Counted from the first letter of the stretch, positions 32,154 to 41,644 are shown. The stretch: DNA of 64,000 nucleotides from Desulfacinum hydrothermale DSM 13146 (GCF_900176285.1 NZ_FWXF01000002.1:124001-188000), one strand, 5' to 3'. Numbers and translations: made by a program. Notes: generated by a model from the sequence alone, not told the origin.

Positions 32154-33743
32154 ATGGACAAGCTGCGTATCTTTCTTTCCAAACTGAAGACCTCCTTTTC
32201 CGATCTTCCCGGACCCCAGAAGATGCTCGCCGTGGGATCGGTCCTTCTTCTGGTGGGAAGCCTGGCCTATCTGGCTTTTACCTTCAATCGCGTGGAATAC
32301 GCCCCCCTCTATTCGGACCTATCCGAGACGGACCTGGCCTCCGTGGTCAACGTGCTCAAGGAAAAGAAGATCCCCTACAAACTCACCGGAGCGCACGCCG
32401 TGGCCGTCGCCCGGGACAGGCTCTACGAAACCCGGCTGGAATTGGCGGCCGAGGGACTGCCCCGGGGAAGCGGGGTGGGATTCGAAATCTTCGACCAGCA
32501 GAGACTGGGAAGCACGGAATTTGTCCAGAGGGTCAATTACCAGCGTGCCCTTCAGGGAGAACTGGCGCGCACCATCAACCAGATGACGGAAATTCAGGAG
32601 TCCCGGGTCCACCTGGTCTTGCCGGAAGAATCCCTTTTCGCCGAGGACCAGAAAAAACCCCGTGCGGCGGTTTTGGTCAAGTTGCGCCCGGGCGCCCGGC
32701 TCGGGCAGCGCCAGCTGCAGGCCATTGCCAACCTGGTGAGCAGCGCCGTGGAAGGCTTGGACACCGAAAACGTGACCATCATGAGCACCGATGGGAAGGT
32801 CTATTACAAGAAGGACCGCAACGAATCCCCCCTGGAGATGAGCGCCTACCAGTTGGAAGTGAAGAAACGCATGGAGGAAGACCTTCGCCACAAGGTCCAG
32901 AACATGCTGGCCCGGGTGGTGGGTGCCGACAAGGTGGTCACCCAGGTGTCCGTGGATCTGGACTTCAGCCGGGTTCAAATCGCCGAAGAGACGTATGACC
33001 CAGATAGTGCGGCGGTCAGAAGCCAGCAAAAGACCCTGGAGACCTCCCAGGGCAAGGCGATCACAGCCCGCGGAAACCCGGACGCCCCCATCAACCTGGA
33101 AAGCCGTCTTCTGGAAAAGCAGCCGAACGGGCAGTCCAAGACCTTCAACCGCCAGAAGGAAACGGTCAACTACGAACTCAGCCGCGTCACCCGCCAGATG
33201 GTGCGCTCTCCCGGAAGTGTCCGAAAGATCTCAGTGGCCGTGGTGGTGGACGGGCCTTACCGCACGGAAACCTCCGCCAACGGCAAGACGGAACGGGTTT
33301 TTGTGGGACGGAGTCCGCAGGAACTCAAGACCCTGGAAGACCTGGTCAAAAAGGCGGTGGGCTTCGACGACGGCCGCGGGGACCAGGTCACCATCACCAA
33401 CGTGGCCTTCGCCGCCGATCCATCCATGGGACAGGAAGCGCCCGCTCCGGAAAACAAGTATCTGGCCATGTTGCGACGCCACCAAAAGATACTTTTCAAC
33501 CTGCTGCTGCTCCTGCTCGTGTTCCTGTTCGTGGTACGGCCTTTCATGAAACGGTTCCAACAAATCGGACAGAGCGAGCCTTCGGCCGAAGCCCCCCACC
33601 CCGCCCTCCCGGAGGGAGAGGAAGAAGAGCTGCTGGAAGGCCCCAAGGAAGTGCGCTTGAAGGAACAGGCCGTCCAATTGGTGCTGACCAATCCGAGCCA
33701 GGCCTCCCAGGTGATCCGGGCCTGGATCAAGGAGGATGCGTAG
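32154..33743 (+). CDS. fliF: Flagellar MS-ring protein FliF
   Basis: Builds the inner-membrane MS ring, the base of the motor and export gate. The 529 residues have two membrane helices (about 23-43 and 448-466), the YscJ/FliF ring-building domain (YAPLYSDLSETDLASVV in parts, KIPYKLTG, GSGVGFEIFDQ), RVHLVLPEESLF, and a C-terminal cytoplasmic tail that binds FliG. The ATG follows AAGGAG with a 10-nt spacer. Confidence 0.97.
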   Translation: MDKLRIFLSKLKTSFSDLPGPQKMLAVGSVLLLVGSLAYLAFTFNRVEYAPLYSDLSETDLASVVNVLKEKKIPYKLTGAHAVAVARDRLYETRLELAAEGLPRGSGVGFEIFDQQRLGSTEFVQRVNYQRALQGELARTINQMTEIQESRVHLVLPEESLFAEDQKKPRAAVLVKLRPGARLGQRQLQAIANLVSSAVEGLDTENVTIMSTDGKVYYKKDRNESPLEMSAYQLEVKKRMEEDLRHKVQNMLARVVGADKVVTQVSVDLDFSRVQIAEETYDPDSAAVRSQQKTLETSQGKAITARGNPDAPINLESRLLEKQPNGQSKTFNRQKETVNYELSRVTRQMVRSPGSVRKISVAVVVDGPYRTETSANGKTERVFVGRSPQELKTLEDLVKKAVGFDDGRGDQVTITNVAFAADPSMGQEAPAPENKYLAMLRRHQKILFNLLLLLLVFLFVVRPFMKRFQQIGQSEPSAEAPHPALPEGEEEELLEGPKEVRLKEQAVQLVLTNPSQASQVIRAWIKEDA

Positions 33744-33746
33744 GCG

Positions 33747-34748
33747 ATGTCCAAGCTGTCCGGATTGCAGAAGGCTGCCGTGGTGCTGTTGGCCCTTGGT
33801 GAACAGGCCTCCGCTCAAATCCTCAAGGATTTGAGCCCCGCAGAAATCAAGAAACTGGGCTCGGAGATAGCCCGCATGGAAAAGGTGGAAAAGGCCGCCA
33901 CCGATGAGGTGTTGAACGAATTCCTCGAGCGCATGCAGGAGGATCAGGGGATCCACATCCCTGGAAACATGTTCCTGAAAAAGCTGCTGCCGGCCGTACT
34001 CAGTCCGGACGAAGCCGAGTCAGTCATCCACACCATCGAAGAAGAGAACCAGAAGGTTCCCTTCAAAAACTTGCAGGATGTGGACCCCAGGATGCTTGCC
34101 AACTTCATCAAGAACGAACACCCCCAGACCATCGCCATCATCCTGGTTCATTTGGAACACGAAAAAGCCAGTGAGGTCCTGGGGCTTCTGCCCGAAAACC
34201 TGCAGTTCGAAGTGGCCAACCGGATCGCCAATCTGGAAACCGTGCCTCCAGACCTTCTTCGCGAGGTGGACGAAGTCCTGGAAAAGGAACTGCTCACCGT
34301 ATCCGATCAAAGCTACCAGGTCGTGGGAGGGGTCCAGGCGGTGGCGGAACTGCTCAACCGATGCGACCGCCGCACCAGCGACAGCATTCTGCAGGCCCTG
34401 GAAGATCACGATGCGGAATTGGCCGACAATGTGCGCAACCTCATGTTCGTCTTCGACGACCTGGTCAACGTCAACGACCAGGGCATCCGCGAACTTTTGA
34501 AGGAGATCACCAACGAAGACCTCACACTGGCCCTCAAGACCGCATCGGAAGAAGTCAAGGAGAAGATCCTCAAGAATCTATCCCAGCGTGCCGCCCAGAT
34601 GCTCATGGAAGACATGGAGGTCATGGGCCCCGCGCGGCTGAGCGACGTGGAAGCGGCCCAGCGCAATGTCCTCAATGTGGCCCGCAAGTTGGAAAAGGAA
34701 GGCCGACTCATGCTGGCCAGAGGAGACGGCGGCGATGCCCTGGTCTAA
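33747..34748 (+). CDS. fliG: Flagellar motor switch protein FliG
   Basis: Rotor protein that takes torque from the stator and controls direction with FliM/FliN. The 333 residues begin SGLQKAAVVLLALGEQAS and contain the EHPQTIAIIL motif of the middle domain and the C-terminal torque helix with DLTLALKTASEEVKEKIL in parts (LALKTASEEVKEKI) and LSQRAAQMLMEDMEVMGP. Start is three bases after the fliF stop. The 3' end overlaps fliH by 14 nt. Confidence 0.98.
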   Translation: MSKLSGLQKAAVVLLALGEQASAQILKDLSPAEIKKLGSEIARMEKVEKAATDEVLNEFLERMQEDQGIHIPGNMFLKKLLPAVLSPDEAESVIHTIEEENQKVPFKNLQDVDPRMLANFIKNEHPQTIAIILVHLEHEKASEVLGLLPENLQFEVANRIANLETVPPDLLREVDEVLEKELLTVSDQSYQVVGGVQAVAELLNRCDRRTSDSILQALEDHDAELADNVRNLMFVFDDLVNVNDQGIRELLKEITNEDLTLALKTASEEVKEKILKNLSQRAAQMLMEDMEVMGPARLSDVEAAQRNVLNVARKLEKEGRLMLARGDGGDALV

Positions 34749-35469
34749 GGTCATCAAAGGGGGAGAGCCCCAGGCGTTGGGCCGGTTTACCTTCCGGGAA
34801 ATCGGTGAGGAAGGACATGCGGCCGAAGAGACCCATGAACCGCAAGGCCATGAGGCCTCTCCCCCGGAAGTGGACCCGCTGGAGGAACTGGAGGAAACCG
34901 TCCGCCGCCAGCTCCTGGAAGCCGAACGCAGGGCCCAGGAAATCGAGCGGGATGCCTACCAGAAAGGCTACGAACAGGGCCAGAAGGACGGCTTTGAGTT
35001 CGGAGCCAAGAGCCTGCGCGTGGTGCAAGAACAGATGGAAGCGCTGCTCCAGAACATGGAGATACTGCCGTCACAGATTCAGCAGGACTACCGACAATGG
35101 CTCATCCGCACCAGTCTCTCCCTGGCCAAGATCATCGTGGGCCGGGAAGTTCGCATGGACCCTTCCCTTCTGGCCGACCTGGTGGATGAGTGCCTGGAGT
35201 CCATGGACCGATCCCACGAGATCACCCTGATCCTGCACCCCAAGGACAAGAAGCTCCTGGAAACGCACGGGGTCCTGGCCGGTTGGCAGGCGGGTCAACA
35301 AGAGGCGGGAGGCGTTCTGCAGATCCGAACGGATCCGGACATGGAAAGGGGCGGATGCCGCTTGATCAGTGCTATCCAGGAAATCGACGCGACCCTGGAG
35401 ACCCGCTGGCGGGATCTGGAAGCCCGACTGGCCCACTCCTCCGAAACCGAGTCTTCCCATGGATCGTGA
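34735..35469 (+). CDS. fliH: Flagellar export regulator FliH
   Basis: Stator-like subunit that binds and restrains the export ATPase FliI. The 244 residues have a charged, Glu-rich helical N-terminal half with AYQKGYEQGQKDGFEFG (the GxxxG-type helix of FliH) and a C-terminal V-ATPase E-subunit-like domain (LSLAKIIVGREV, LHPKDKKLLE). The ATG at 34735 has GAGGAG six bases upstream and lies inside the end of fliG; its own end overlaps fliI by 11 nt. Confidence 0.93.
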   Translation: MPWSKVIKGGEPQALGRFTFREIGEEGHAAEETHEPQGHEASPPEVDPLEELEETVRRQLLEAERRAQEIERDAYQKGYEQGQKDGFEFGAKSLRVVQEQMEALLQNMEILPSQIQQDYRQWLIRTSLSLAKIIVGREVRMDPSLLADLVDECLESMDRSHEITLILHPKDKKLLETHGVLAGWQAGQQEAGGVLQIRTDPDMERGGCRLISAIQEIDATLETRWRDLEARLAHSSETESSHGS

Positions 35470-36778
35470 TTATCTGCAGTTGGAAGGCATCGAGCACGCC
35501 ATCGCAACCGCCGGCAAGTGGAAACGGTACGGGAAGGTCCATCTCCTGGTGGGCAATCTCATCGAAGCCGTGGGACTGGAAGCGACCCTGGGCACCATTT
35601 GCAAGATCCACCCGGAGGGGAACGCGGCGCCCGTCTTTGCCGAAGTGGTGGGATTTCAAGGCAAGAACCTCAAGCTGGTCCCCCTGTCCCCCGTCCAGGG
35701 GCTGGCGCCCGGAAATCGGGTGGAAATCCACCCCCATTCCGCCTCCTGCCCCGTGGGCCCCCAACTCCTGGGGCGCGTCCTCAACGGCATGGGCGAACCG
35801 GTGGACGGCCTCGGCCCCGTAGCGGCCGAAGCGGCCTACCCGTTGCGTTCCCCCGTGCCCAATCCCATGGACAGGCCCATCATATCGCAGCAGCTGGATG
35901 TGGGCATCCGCGCCATCAACGGGCTTCTTCCCCTGGGAAAAGGCCAACGGATGGGCATCTTCGCAGGCTCCGGCGTGGGCAAGAGCACTTTGCTGGGCAT
36001 GATGGCGCGCTACACCACTGCCCCAGTCAATGTGATCGCCCTCATCGGGGAGCGTGGACGTGAAGTCAATGAGTTTCTGGAATCGGAATTGGGCCCCGAA
36101 GGGAGAAAGCGTTCCGTGGTGGTGGTGGCCACCTCCGACCAGCCGGCGTCGCTGCGCGTTCGGGCCGCCTACGTGGCGTGCGCCGTGGCGGAATACTTTC
36201 GAGACCAGGGTCAGGACGTTCTCTTCATGATGGATTCCGTCACCCGATTTGCCATGGCCATGCGGGAAATCGGCTTGGCCGCCGGGGAGCCGCCCACCAC
36301 GAAAGGCTATCCCCCCAGCGTCTTCGGCGCCCTGCCCCAGCTCCTGGAGCGAAGCGGCAGCTTCCCCCAGGCCTCCATCACGGGCATCTACACCGTTCTC
36401 GTGGAAGGAGACGACCTGGACGATCCCATCGCGGACACCGTTCGTTCCATCCTGGACGGCCATATCGTGCTCGATCGGGACCTGGCCCATCGGCGCCACT
36501 ATCCCGCCATCAATCCGCTCAAGAGTGTCAGTCGTTTGACGGACCGCCTCCTGGATCCGCAAGTCAAAGATTTGGCTTCTCGGTTCATCGAGGTCCTGGC
36601 CCAATACAAGGCGGCGGAAGATATGATCAACATCGGCGCCTATGTGCGGGGAAGCCATGGGCCCACCGATTACGCCATTCAAATGATCGATAAGCTCAAC
36701 GATTACCTGAAGCAGAACGTCGAAGACCGTTCCACCATAGAAGAATCCCACCAGGCCCTGCGGGCCCTGTTCCTCTGA
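35459..36778 (+). CDS. fliI: Flagellum-specific export ATPase FliI
   Basis: F1-beta-like ATPase of the type III export apparatus. The 439 residues contain Walker A GSGVGKST (170-177), IGERGREVNEF, Walker B in DVLFMMDSVTRFA and the signature GEPPTTKGYPPSVF. The ATG at 35459 overlaps the end of fliH; no binding site is obvious, so translation is probably coupled. Confidence 0.97.
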   Translation: MDRDYLQLEGIEHAIATAGKWKRYGKVHLLVGNLIEAVGLEATLGTICKIHPEGNAAPVFAEVVGFQGKNLKLVPLSPVQGLAPGNRVEIHPHSASCPVGPQLLGRVLNGMGEPVDGLGPVAAEAAYPLRSPVPNPMDRPIISQQLDVGIRAINGLLPLGKGQRMGIFAGSGVGKSTLLGMMARYTTAPVNVIALIGERGREVNEFLESELGPEGRKRSVVVVATSDQPASLRVRAAYVACAVAEYFRDQGQDVLFMMDSVTRFAMAMREIGLAAGEPPTTKGYPPSVFGALPQLLERSGSFPQASITGIYTVLVEGDDLDDPIADTVRSILDGHIVLDRDLAHRRHYPAINPLKSVSRLTDRLLDPQVKDLASRFIEVLAQYKAAEDMINIGAYVRGSHGPTDYAIQMIDKLNDYLKQNVEDRSTIEESHQALRALFL

Positions 36779-36789
36779 GCTGAAGTCCC

Positions 36790-37254
36790 ATGGCCTTCCA
36801 ATTTCGTTTCCAAAAGCTCCTTGAACACCGAAAACATCTGGTGCGCCAGGCACAGATCGAGCTGGCCCAGGCGCTGGCGCAAGTCCAGGATCTCCAGGAC
36901 CGGATAACCGCCGTGGAGCAAAGGATTCGAGACCTCCGGACCCATCTGGCGGCAAGACAACGCCATGGTGTTTCCGTGGCCGAGTTCTTGTCCATGCAGG
37001 AACACCTCGGGGGTTTGGAACAGCAATTGCTTAACTTAAAGGGGCAACTGAAAGGGGCAGAGCGCCAAGCCGCCGTCCGGCGGGAGGCACTGGTGGAAAA
37101 GGAACGCGAAGCCAAGAAACTGGAGAGGCTGGAAGAAATCGACCATGAGCGCTTCCGAAACGACACAAAGAAAAAGGAGCAAAAATTCTTGGACGAGTCG
37201 GCCCGGGCGAACTTCCAGCGAAGCGCCCCGACGCCGGGAGACGCCACCGACTGA
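36790..37254 (+). CDS. fliJ: Flagellar export chaperone FliJ
   Basis: General export chaperone that contacts FliI and FlhA. The 154 residues are an almost continuous antiparallel coiled coil beginning FQFRFQKLLEHRKHLVRQ, as in FliJ. The position after fliI confirms the call. Its last 110 nt are also the first 110 nt of the next gene in another frame. Confidence 0.9.
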   Translation: MAFQFRFQKLLEHRKHLVRQAQIELAQALAQVQDLQDRITAVEQRIRDLRTHLAARQRHGVSVAEFLSMQEHLGGLEQQLLNLKGQLKGAERQAAVRREALVEKEREAKKLERLEEIDHERFRNDTKKKEQKFLDESARANFQRSAPTPGDATD

Positions 37255-37900
37255 AAAGAACGGCCGCTCGCGGAAAAAGAGTCTTTCTCTGGTGCTGACA
37301 GGGATCCTGGTGCTGGCGCTGCTCAAAGTGGGGATCAGTGCCCTGGACTTTTGGGGCAAGTTCCCCCAGCCCGCCAAGGTCATGGAACCCCGGGAAGTCC
37401 ATGCCCAGGACAGATCGGAACCGCCCCCGACCCCGCCGGCTCCCGAACCGGGCCCGGAAAGTTCCCCCAGCCCCGCCCCCCTGGACGAAACCATCTTGAC
37501 TCCGGAAATGGTGGCCCACATCAAGGAACAAAAGGAGATGCTCGCCAAAAGGGAGCAGGAGCTGGCTGAGCGGGAGGCCTACCTACGGCAGATGGAAAAG
37601 GAGATCGAAGGGCGCCTGAAGGAGCTCATCGCACTTCAAGAAAAGATCCAAAAGGCCCAGGAAGAAATCCGGGCTTACCGCGAAGAGAAGGAACAGGCCA
37701 GGAGCGCTCAAATCCGCTCGTTGGCCAGGATATACGGCAACATGAAGCCCAAGCAGGCCGGACAGCTCATGCAAAACATGGAAAACGACCTGGTGGTGAA
37801 GATCATCGCCCTCATGAAAGCCGACCAGGCGGCGAAGATCCTGGCCAGCATGGACGTGAAAAAGGCCGCCACCATTTCCAAGGCCCTCAGTTCCCGATAG
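37145..37900 (+). CDS. motE: MotE-like flagellar chaperone, MgtE-N-like C-terminus
   Basis: A 251-residue bitopic protein: a Ser/Arg-rich cytoplasmic start, one membrane helix (about 46-66), a Pro-rich linker, a coiled coil (about 125-195) and a C-terminal MgtE_N-like domain (LARIYGNMKPKQAGQLMQNM, AKILASMDVKKAATISKAL). This is the layout of MotE, a periplasmic chaperone for the stator protein MotC in Sinorhizobium, and of similar proteins beside fliJ in many flagellar clusters. No in-frame start codon lies between 37145 and the membrane helix, so the 110-nt overlap with fliJ cannot be avoided if the membrane anchor is kept. A strong terminator follows 36 nt later. Confidence 0.8.
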   Translation: MSASETTQRKRSKNSWTSRPGRTSSEAPRRRETPPTEKNGRSRKKSLSLVLTGILVLALLKVGISALDFWGKFPQPAKVMEPREVHAQDRSEPPPTPPAPEPGPESSPSPAPLDETILTPEMVAHIKEQKEMLAKREQELAEREAYLRQMEKEIEGRLKELIALQEKIQKAQEEIRAYREEKEQARSAQIRSLARIYGNMKPKQAGQLMQNMENDLVVKIIALMKADQAAKILASMDVKKAATISKALSSR

Positions 37901-37935
37901 GCTTCCCGCACCGTCCGTTCCTCCCACCCTCCCTG

Positions 37936-37973
37936 GCCGCCGGGTGCCCCGCCACCCGGCGGCAGCTTTTTCT
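37936..37973 (+). terminator. Intrinsic terminator after motE
   Basis: GCCGCCGGGTG (37936-37946) pairs perfectly with CACCCGGCGGC (37953-37963), loop of six, followed by AGCTTTTTCT. A textbook factor-independent terminator closing the fliF-motE run. Confidence 0.92.
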
Positions 37974-38081
37974 CCCCCTCGGTGAAAATTTTGCCCCCTC
38001 CCCATGCCCAGGAAGGCTTCCTCCGCTCACCCCAACACCTTATCTATTTGATTTGTATGACTTTTCTTGAATAGCACAATC

Positions 38082-38097
38082 TGGCACCGGATTTGCC
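38082..38097 (+). promoter_or_regulatory. Sigma-54 promoter of fliK-flgD-flgE operon
   Basis: TGGCACCGGATTTGCC fits TGGCACR-N4-TTGC apart from one ambiguous position, with correct spacing, 57 bp upstream of fliK. No GTCA-N6-TGAC site is seen in the 100 bp upstream. Confidence 0.82.
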
Positions 38098-38153
38098 CAA
38101 TAGAGGGGCGACACGCGATGCACCTTTGGAACCGCTGAAAAAAAGGAGCTCAC

Positions 38154-40898
38154 ATGCTGCCGCTCTCCATCAATGTTTCGCAACTGCTCGGCGAATTCCT
38201 TTCCAGGGAACGGGAGCGACTGGGAAGAAAAGTCCTGTCCTCGGAGTTTCAGCAGGATCTGGCCGCAGAGATGAACCTCTTTCTGGGCAAGGCCGAGGAA
38301 ACGCCATGGGGGGAATCCACCGGCCCAGGGGCTCCGTGGATTCCTGAGGGCACCGAGCTCACCCAATCGGTTCAGGTCCCGCGGAACATGCCCATCACGT
38401 TGGACGGACAGGCCCTGGATGAGCGCAGATGGCAGGCGGACGCCAAACGCGAAGTGGATGAAAACCTGCTAATGGCCGATCCCCTGCTTCTGCAGAAGGT
38501 TCTGGCCCAGTTGCACGTTCCGGCGGAAACCAGGATGGAAGTGGCGTCCCGAACGGGTGACGAAGGCACCGTGAGCCTTCGGGACCTGGCCGAAATCCTC
38601 AAAAAGGCCCAGGAAGATGCCCACAAGCGTCTGCCATCCCCAGCGGCCGTGGTTCCGGCGGTGGGCGTTCGGCGTCTTTTGGAAAACGTCCAGTGGTCCG
38701 GTGGGGACGGGGCCTTGTCCAGGGATTGGGCCCAGGCCGCCGCAGCCGGTGACTCCAACCTGGAGCAGGTGGCTGATCTCATCAGCAAGATTCTCCATAG
38801 CGCCCAAAGCACTCGATCCAAAGAACTGGCCGCCTCCGCACAGGATGCAACCACCGACAGCCCCCAAGCTTCCGATACGAAGACCGTTTCAGGGTCCCAG
38901 GCGGAACCCGGGGTGGGAGCCACTCCCGCCTGGTCGGGCTTTGCCGCAGTGCGCCACTCGGATCGCCAAGAAGTGGAAGACCGGGAAGGTGAATCCCCCC
39001 TGTTCACAGACGAAAAGAAGGAGCTTTCGGACTCCCTGACCGACGCCCTGGCACCCGCCCCCAGGAAAGCGGAGGAAGCGACGCGGAAAGAAGATAAGCG
39101 CGGCGCCCAGCAGGGAACACACGACAGGGCCTTGCGGGATGGGCCCCGCCCGGAATTCCAGGTCCTTGAGGAGGCAGCTGCACCCGTCCGTCCCGACCCG
39201 CTAGGAACGCAAATCTTTACTGACGCCCGTCTATCCGATTCCGGCCCTTCACGCCCCGGGCCCGGCGTCCAAAACGCCACCGTGGACCTGGGCCATTTCG
39301 AACTCCAAAAGGCTCCGACCCCGGAGCAAAACACCTTGAATGCCGGCACATCGGAAACGACCACAGACCAGAAGCCCCTTTCCAGGCCCGCGGCCATGCC
39401 CTTGGAAACCTACTCCCGGGAAGCAGCGGATGGCTCCATGCCTGACTTCCGTTTCTCCGATTCGCGTGAGAACACTCCGGCCGACCCGCAGATCCGCACC
39501 CCCTTTTCGAATCACGCACACCAGGCCCCGGAGCAAACTCGGGTGGACATGCCAGACCCTTTTATCCCTGATGCGGTCCCTCCCCGTCCGGAGGTCCAGG
39601 CCCAAAACGTCATCCAGACCCCTGTCCACCCCGAACCCCAAAGGGCTCCGGCCCCGGAGCACAACCCCTTGGATGCCGGCACACCGACCACGACCACAGA
39701 CCAAGAACCCCTTTCCAGCCCCGTGGCCATGCCCTTGGAAACCAGCTCCCGGGAAGCAGCGGATGGCTCCATGCCTGACTTCCATTCCTCCGATTCCGAT
39801 GGGAACGCTCCGGCCGCCCCGCAGATCCGCACTCCCTTTTCGAATCACGCACACCAGGCCCCGGAGCACAACCCCTTGGACGCCGGCACATCGGCCACAA
39901 CCACAAACCAAGAGCCTCTCTCCAGTCCCTCGACGATCAACCTGCACAGCAGGCTCCGCGATGCGTCGGAAAGCGCCCCGGCTGACTCCCATTCCTCCGA
40001 TTCGCATGGGAACGCTCCGGCCGATCCGCAGACCCGCACCCCTTTTTCGGGTCACGCACACCAGCCTTCGGACCAGCGGACGATGGCATCGCAAACAGAT
40101 GCGATCCCCCGCGCAGGGACTCCCAGCATGGAAGCGGGCTTGACGGGCACCCGTCCCCTGGAGGATGTCCCGGCCCAGGACGTTCCGGATGGGGAGGAAA
40201 GTGGGTCGCCACGCGCCTCCAGGCTTCGGGCGCGCGCCCATGGGATGCGGACCCCGGAAGCAGGGTCGCGCCCTTCCCCACCCGCTTCCCAGGGAGACCA
40301 CCACTCCCAGGGGTTTTCTCAAAACGATCCCTGGGCGGGAGAACACGGGACAAGAGAAGCCCAGAACCCAAAGGAAGCCACACAGAAACCGAATTCTATT
40401 GCCTTTTCCGTGGGCTCCACCGCTACCCAGCAGGCCGCCTCTCCGGTAAGCAAAGCCGATCCCCAGAGCGCCGGTTTCAGCTTCTCCGAGGCGCAATGGC
40501 CCCAGGAATTGGCGGATCTTGTGGGACGGATGAGCCGGGAAAGAAGACACCGAATGACCCTGGAGGTGGAGCCCAGGCACCTGGGAAAAATCACCCTCCG
40601 GGTTGAGACCCACGGCAACTACGTGAACGCCTGGATCCAGGCCGATCATCCGGACGCCCGCGACCTCCTGGCCCGAAACACCGCGTTCCTCCAGAATCTC
40701 CTTTCGGAACAAGGCCTCCAGCTGAGCCAGTTTTCGGTGGACGTTCGTGAACAGAACCGGCAATCGGATCGCCGTTTTGAAGGAGATCCGGCACCCGCCC
40801 ATGGAACTGGAACCGCTGTGGGCCCCAACCGAGCGAAACCAACCCGGATCGGCCACTACGCCGCCCCAGCGGAGGCCACGATCAGTTTGAGGGCTTAA
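38154..40898 (+). CDS. fliK: Flagellar hook-length control protein FliK
   Basis: Secreted ruler that sets hook length and switches export specificity. At 914 residues it is more than twice the length of enteric FliK. The C-terminal switch domain (about 782-870) reads MTLEVEPRHLGKITLRVE, YVNAWIQADHPDARDLLA and LQNLLSEQGLQLSQF. The middle is Pro/Ser/Thr/Ala-rich and contains three imperfect repeats of about 70 residues (DNA 39313-40064). Because FliK's length sets hook length in studied species, a long hook is expected. The ATG follows AAAGGAGC. Confidence 0.9.
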   Translation: MLPLSINVSQLLGEFLSRERERLGRKVLSSEFQQDLAAEMNLFLGKAEETPWGESTGPGAPWIPEGTELTQSVQVPRNMPITLDGQALDERRWQADAKREVDENLLMADPLLLQKVLAQLHVPAETRMEVASRTGDEGTVSLRDLAEILKKAQEDAHKRLPSPAAVVPAVGVRRLLENVQWSGGDGALSRDWAQAAAAGDSNLEQVADLISKILHSAQSTRSKELAASAQDATTDSPQASDTKTVSGSQAEPGVGATPAWSGFAAVRHSDRQEVEDREGESPLFTDEKKELSDSLTDALAPAPRKAEEATRKEDKRGAQQGTHDRALRDGPRPEFQVLEEAAAPVRPDPLGTQIFTDARLSDSGPSRPGPGVQNATVDLGHFELQKAPTPEQNTLNAGTSETTTDQKPLSRPAAMPLETYSREAADGSMPDFRFSDSRENTPADPQIRTPFSNHAHQAPEQTRVDMPDPFIPDAVPPRPEVQAQNVIQTPVHPEPQRAPAPEHNPLDAGTPTTTTDQEPLSSPVAMPLETSSREAADGSMPDFHSSDSDGNAPAAPQIRTPFSNHAHQAPEHNPLDAGTSATTTNQEPLSSPSTINLHSRLRDASESAPADSHSSDSHGNAPADPQTRTPFSGHAHQPSDQRTMASQTDAIPRAGTPSMEAGLTGTRPLEDVPAQDVPDGEESGSPRASRLRARAHGMRTPEAGSRPSPPASQGDHHSQGFSQNDPWAGEHGTREAQNPKEATQKPNSIAFSVGSTATQQAASPVSKADPQSAGFSFSEAQWPQELADLVGRMSRERRHRMTLEVEPRHLGKITLRVETHGNYVNAWIQADHPDARDLLARNTAFLQNLLSEQGLQLSQFSVDVREQNRQSDRRFEGDPAPAHGTGTAVGPNRAKPTRIGHYAAPAEATISLRA
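39313..40064 (+). repeat. Three ~210-bp imperfect repeats inside fliK
   Basis: Units at 39313-39524, 39646-39857 and 39858-40064; the first two are separated by a 121-bp insert and the last two are directly abutted. Each encodes about 70 residues with shared blocks such as PEHNPLDAGT, TTTDQEPLSS, SSDSDGNAPA and RTPFSNHAHQ. Conservation at the DNA level points to fairly recent duplication and makes length change by recombination likely. Confidence 0.85.
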
Positions 40899-40931
40899 AC
40901 GCAAAGCATCGGCACAAGACGAGGTGACATC

Positions 40932-41621
40932 ATGGCCGTTCAGTCAGTAACACCCACTCCCTCCATCATGACGGATGTGTCCGGCAGCGAAACGGTCGCA
41001 GGAAAAGCCCTTTCGGACATGAACGCGTTCTTGCTGCTCTTTACGACGCAGCTCCAGCACCAGGATCCCACCAATCCCATGGATGCCTCCGACATGTCGG
41101 CCCAGTTGGCCCAGTTCAGCACCGTCGAGAAACTGACACAAATCCACGGCCAGTTGGAAACCCAGCAAAACTACCTGGCATCCATCAACAACGCGCAAGG
41201 CCTTCAGTTCTTGGGCAAGACGGTGAGTGCCGCGGGTAACGGGATCCAGGTGGCGGATGGCCAGATCTCGGAGGCCTCGGTGGAACTGGAGAAACCAGCG
41301 AACGTTACCGTGACGATCTTGGACGAATCGGGAAATGCGGTCCGAACCCTCGCCTTAGGGGACCTGGAGGCGGGCCGTCACGAGATCGCCTGGGACGCTA
41401 CGGACGATGCCGGCAATTCGGTTCCGGATGGCATTTACACCTTCGAAGTCACGGCCTCGGCCAATGGAACTCCCGTGACGGCCAGGTCGCTCATCAAAGG
41501 AGACGTGTACGGCTTCCGCATGGAAGACGGAATCAGCTACCTGGTTCTGGACGACAGTGACGGCTTGCGGATTCCGGTGAGCTCGGTGGTGCGCATCGAG
41601 ACATCGGAGCCTGCCGTCTAA
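40932..41621 (+). CDS. flgD: Flagellar hook assembly scaffold FlgD
   Basis: Hook cap needed to polymerise FlgE. The 229 residues open with FlgD-typical MNAFLLLFTTQLQHQDPTNP and MSAQLAQFSTVEKL (each under family consensus), followed by the FlgD Ig-like and tudor-like C-terminal domains (VTVTILDESGNAVRTL, DGIYTFEVTA). The ATG at 40932 has GAGGTGA upstream. It is 33 nt after fliK. Confidence 0.95.
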   Translation: MAVQSVTPTPSIMTDVSGSETVAGKALSDMNAFLLLFTTQLQHQDPTNPMDASDMSAQLAQFSTVEKLTQIHGQLETQQNYLASINNAQGLQFLGKTVSAAGNGIQVADGQISEASVELEKPANVTVTILDESGNAVRTLALGDLEAGRHEIAWDATDDAGNSVPDGIYTFEVTASANGTPVTARSLIKGDVYGFRMEDGISYLVLDDSDGLRIPVSSVVRIETSEPAV

Positions 41622-41644
41622 ACAAGGAAACAGTGGGAGTATTC

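Noticed and set aside
31769-32182. 137-codon minus-strand frame in the fliE-fliF gap
   Set aside because: No ribosome binding site, composition not protein-like, crosses the REP-like palindrome and overlaps both flanking genes.
39249-40904. 551-codon open frame antisense to fliK
   Set aside because: Repeats in it are the reverse image of the fliK repeats, there is no binding site, and fliK has a proper start and known C-terminal domain.
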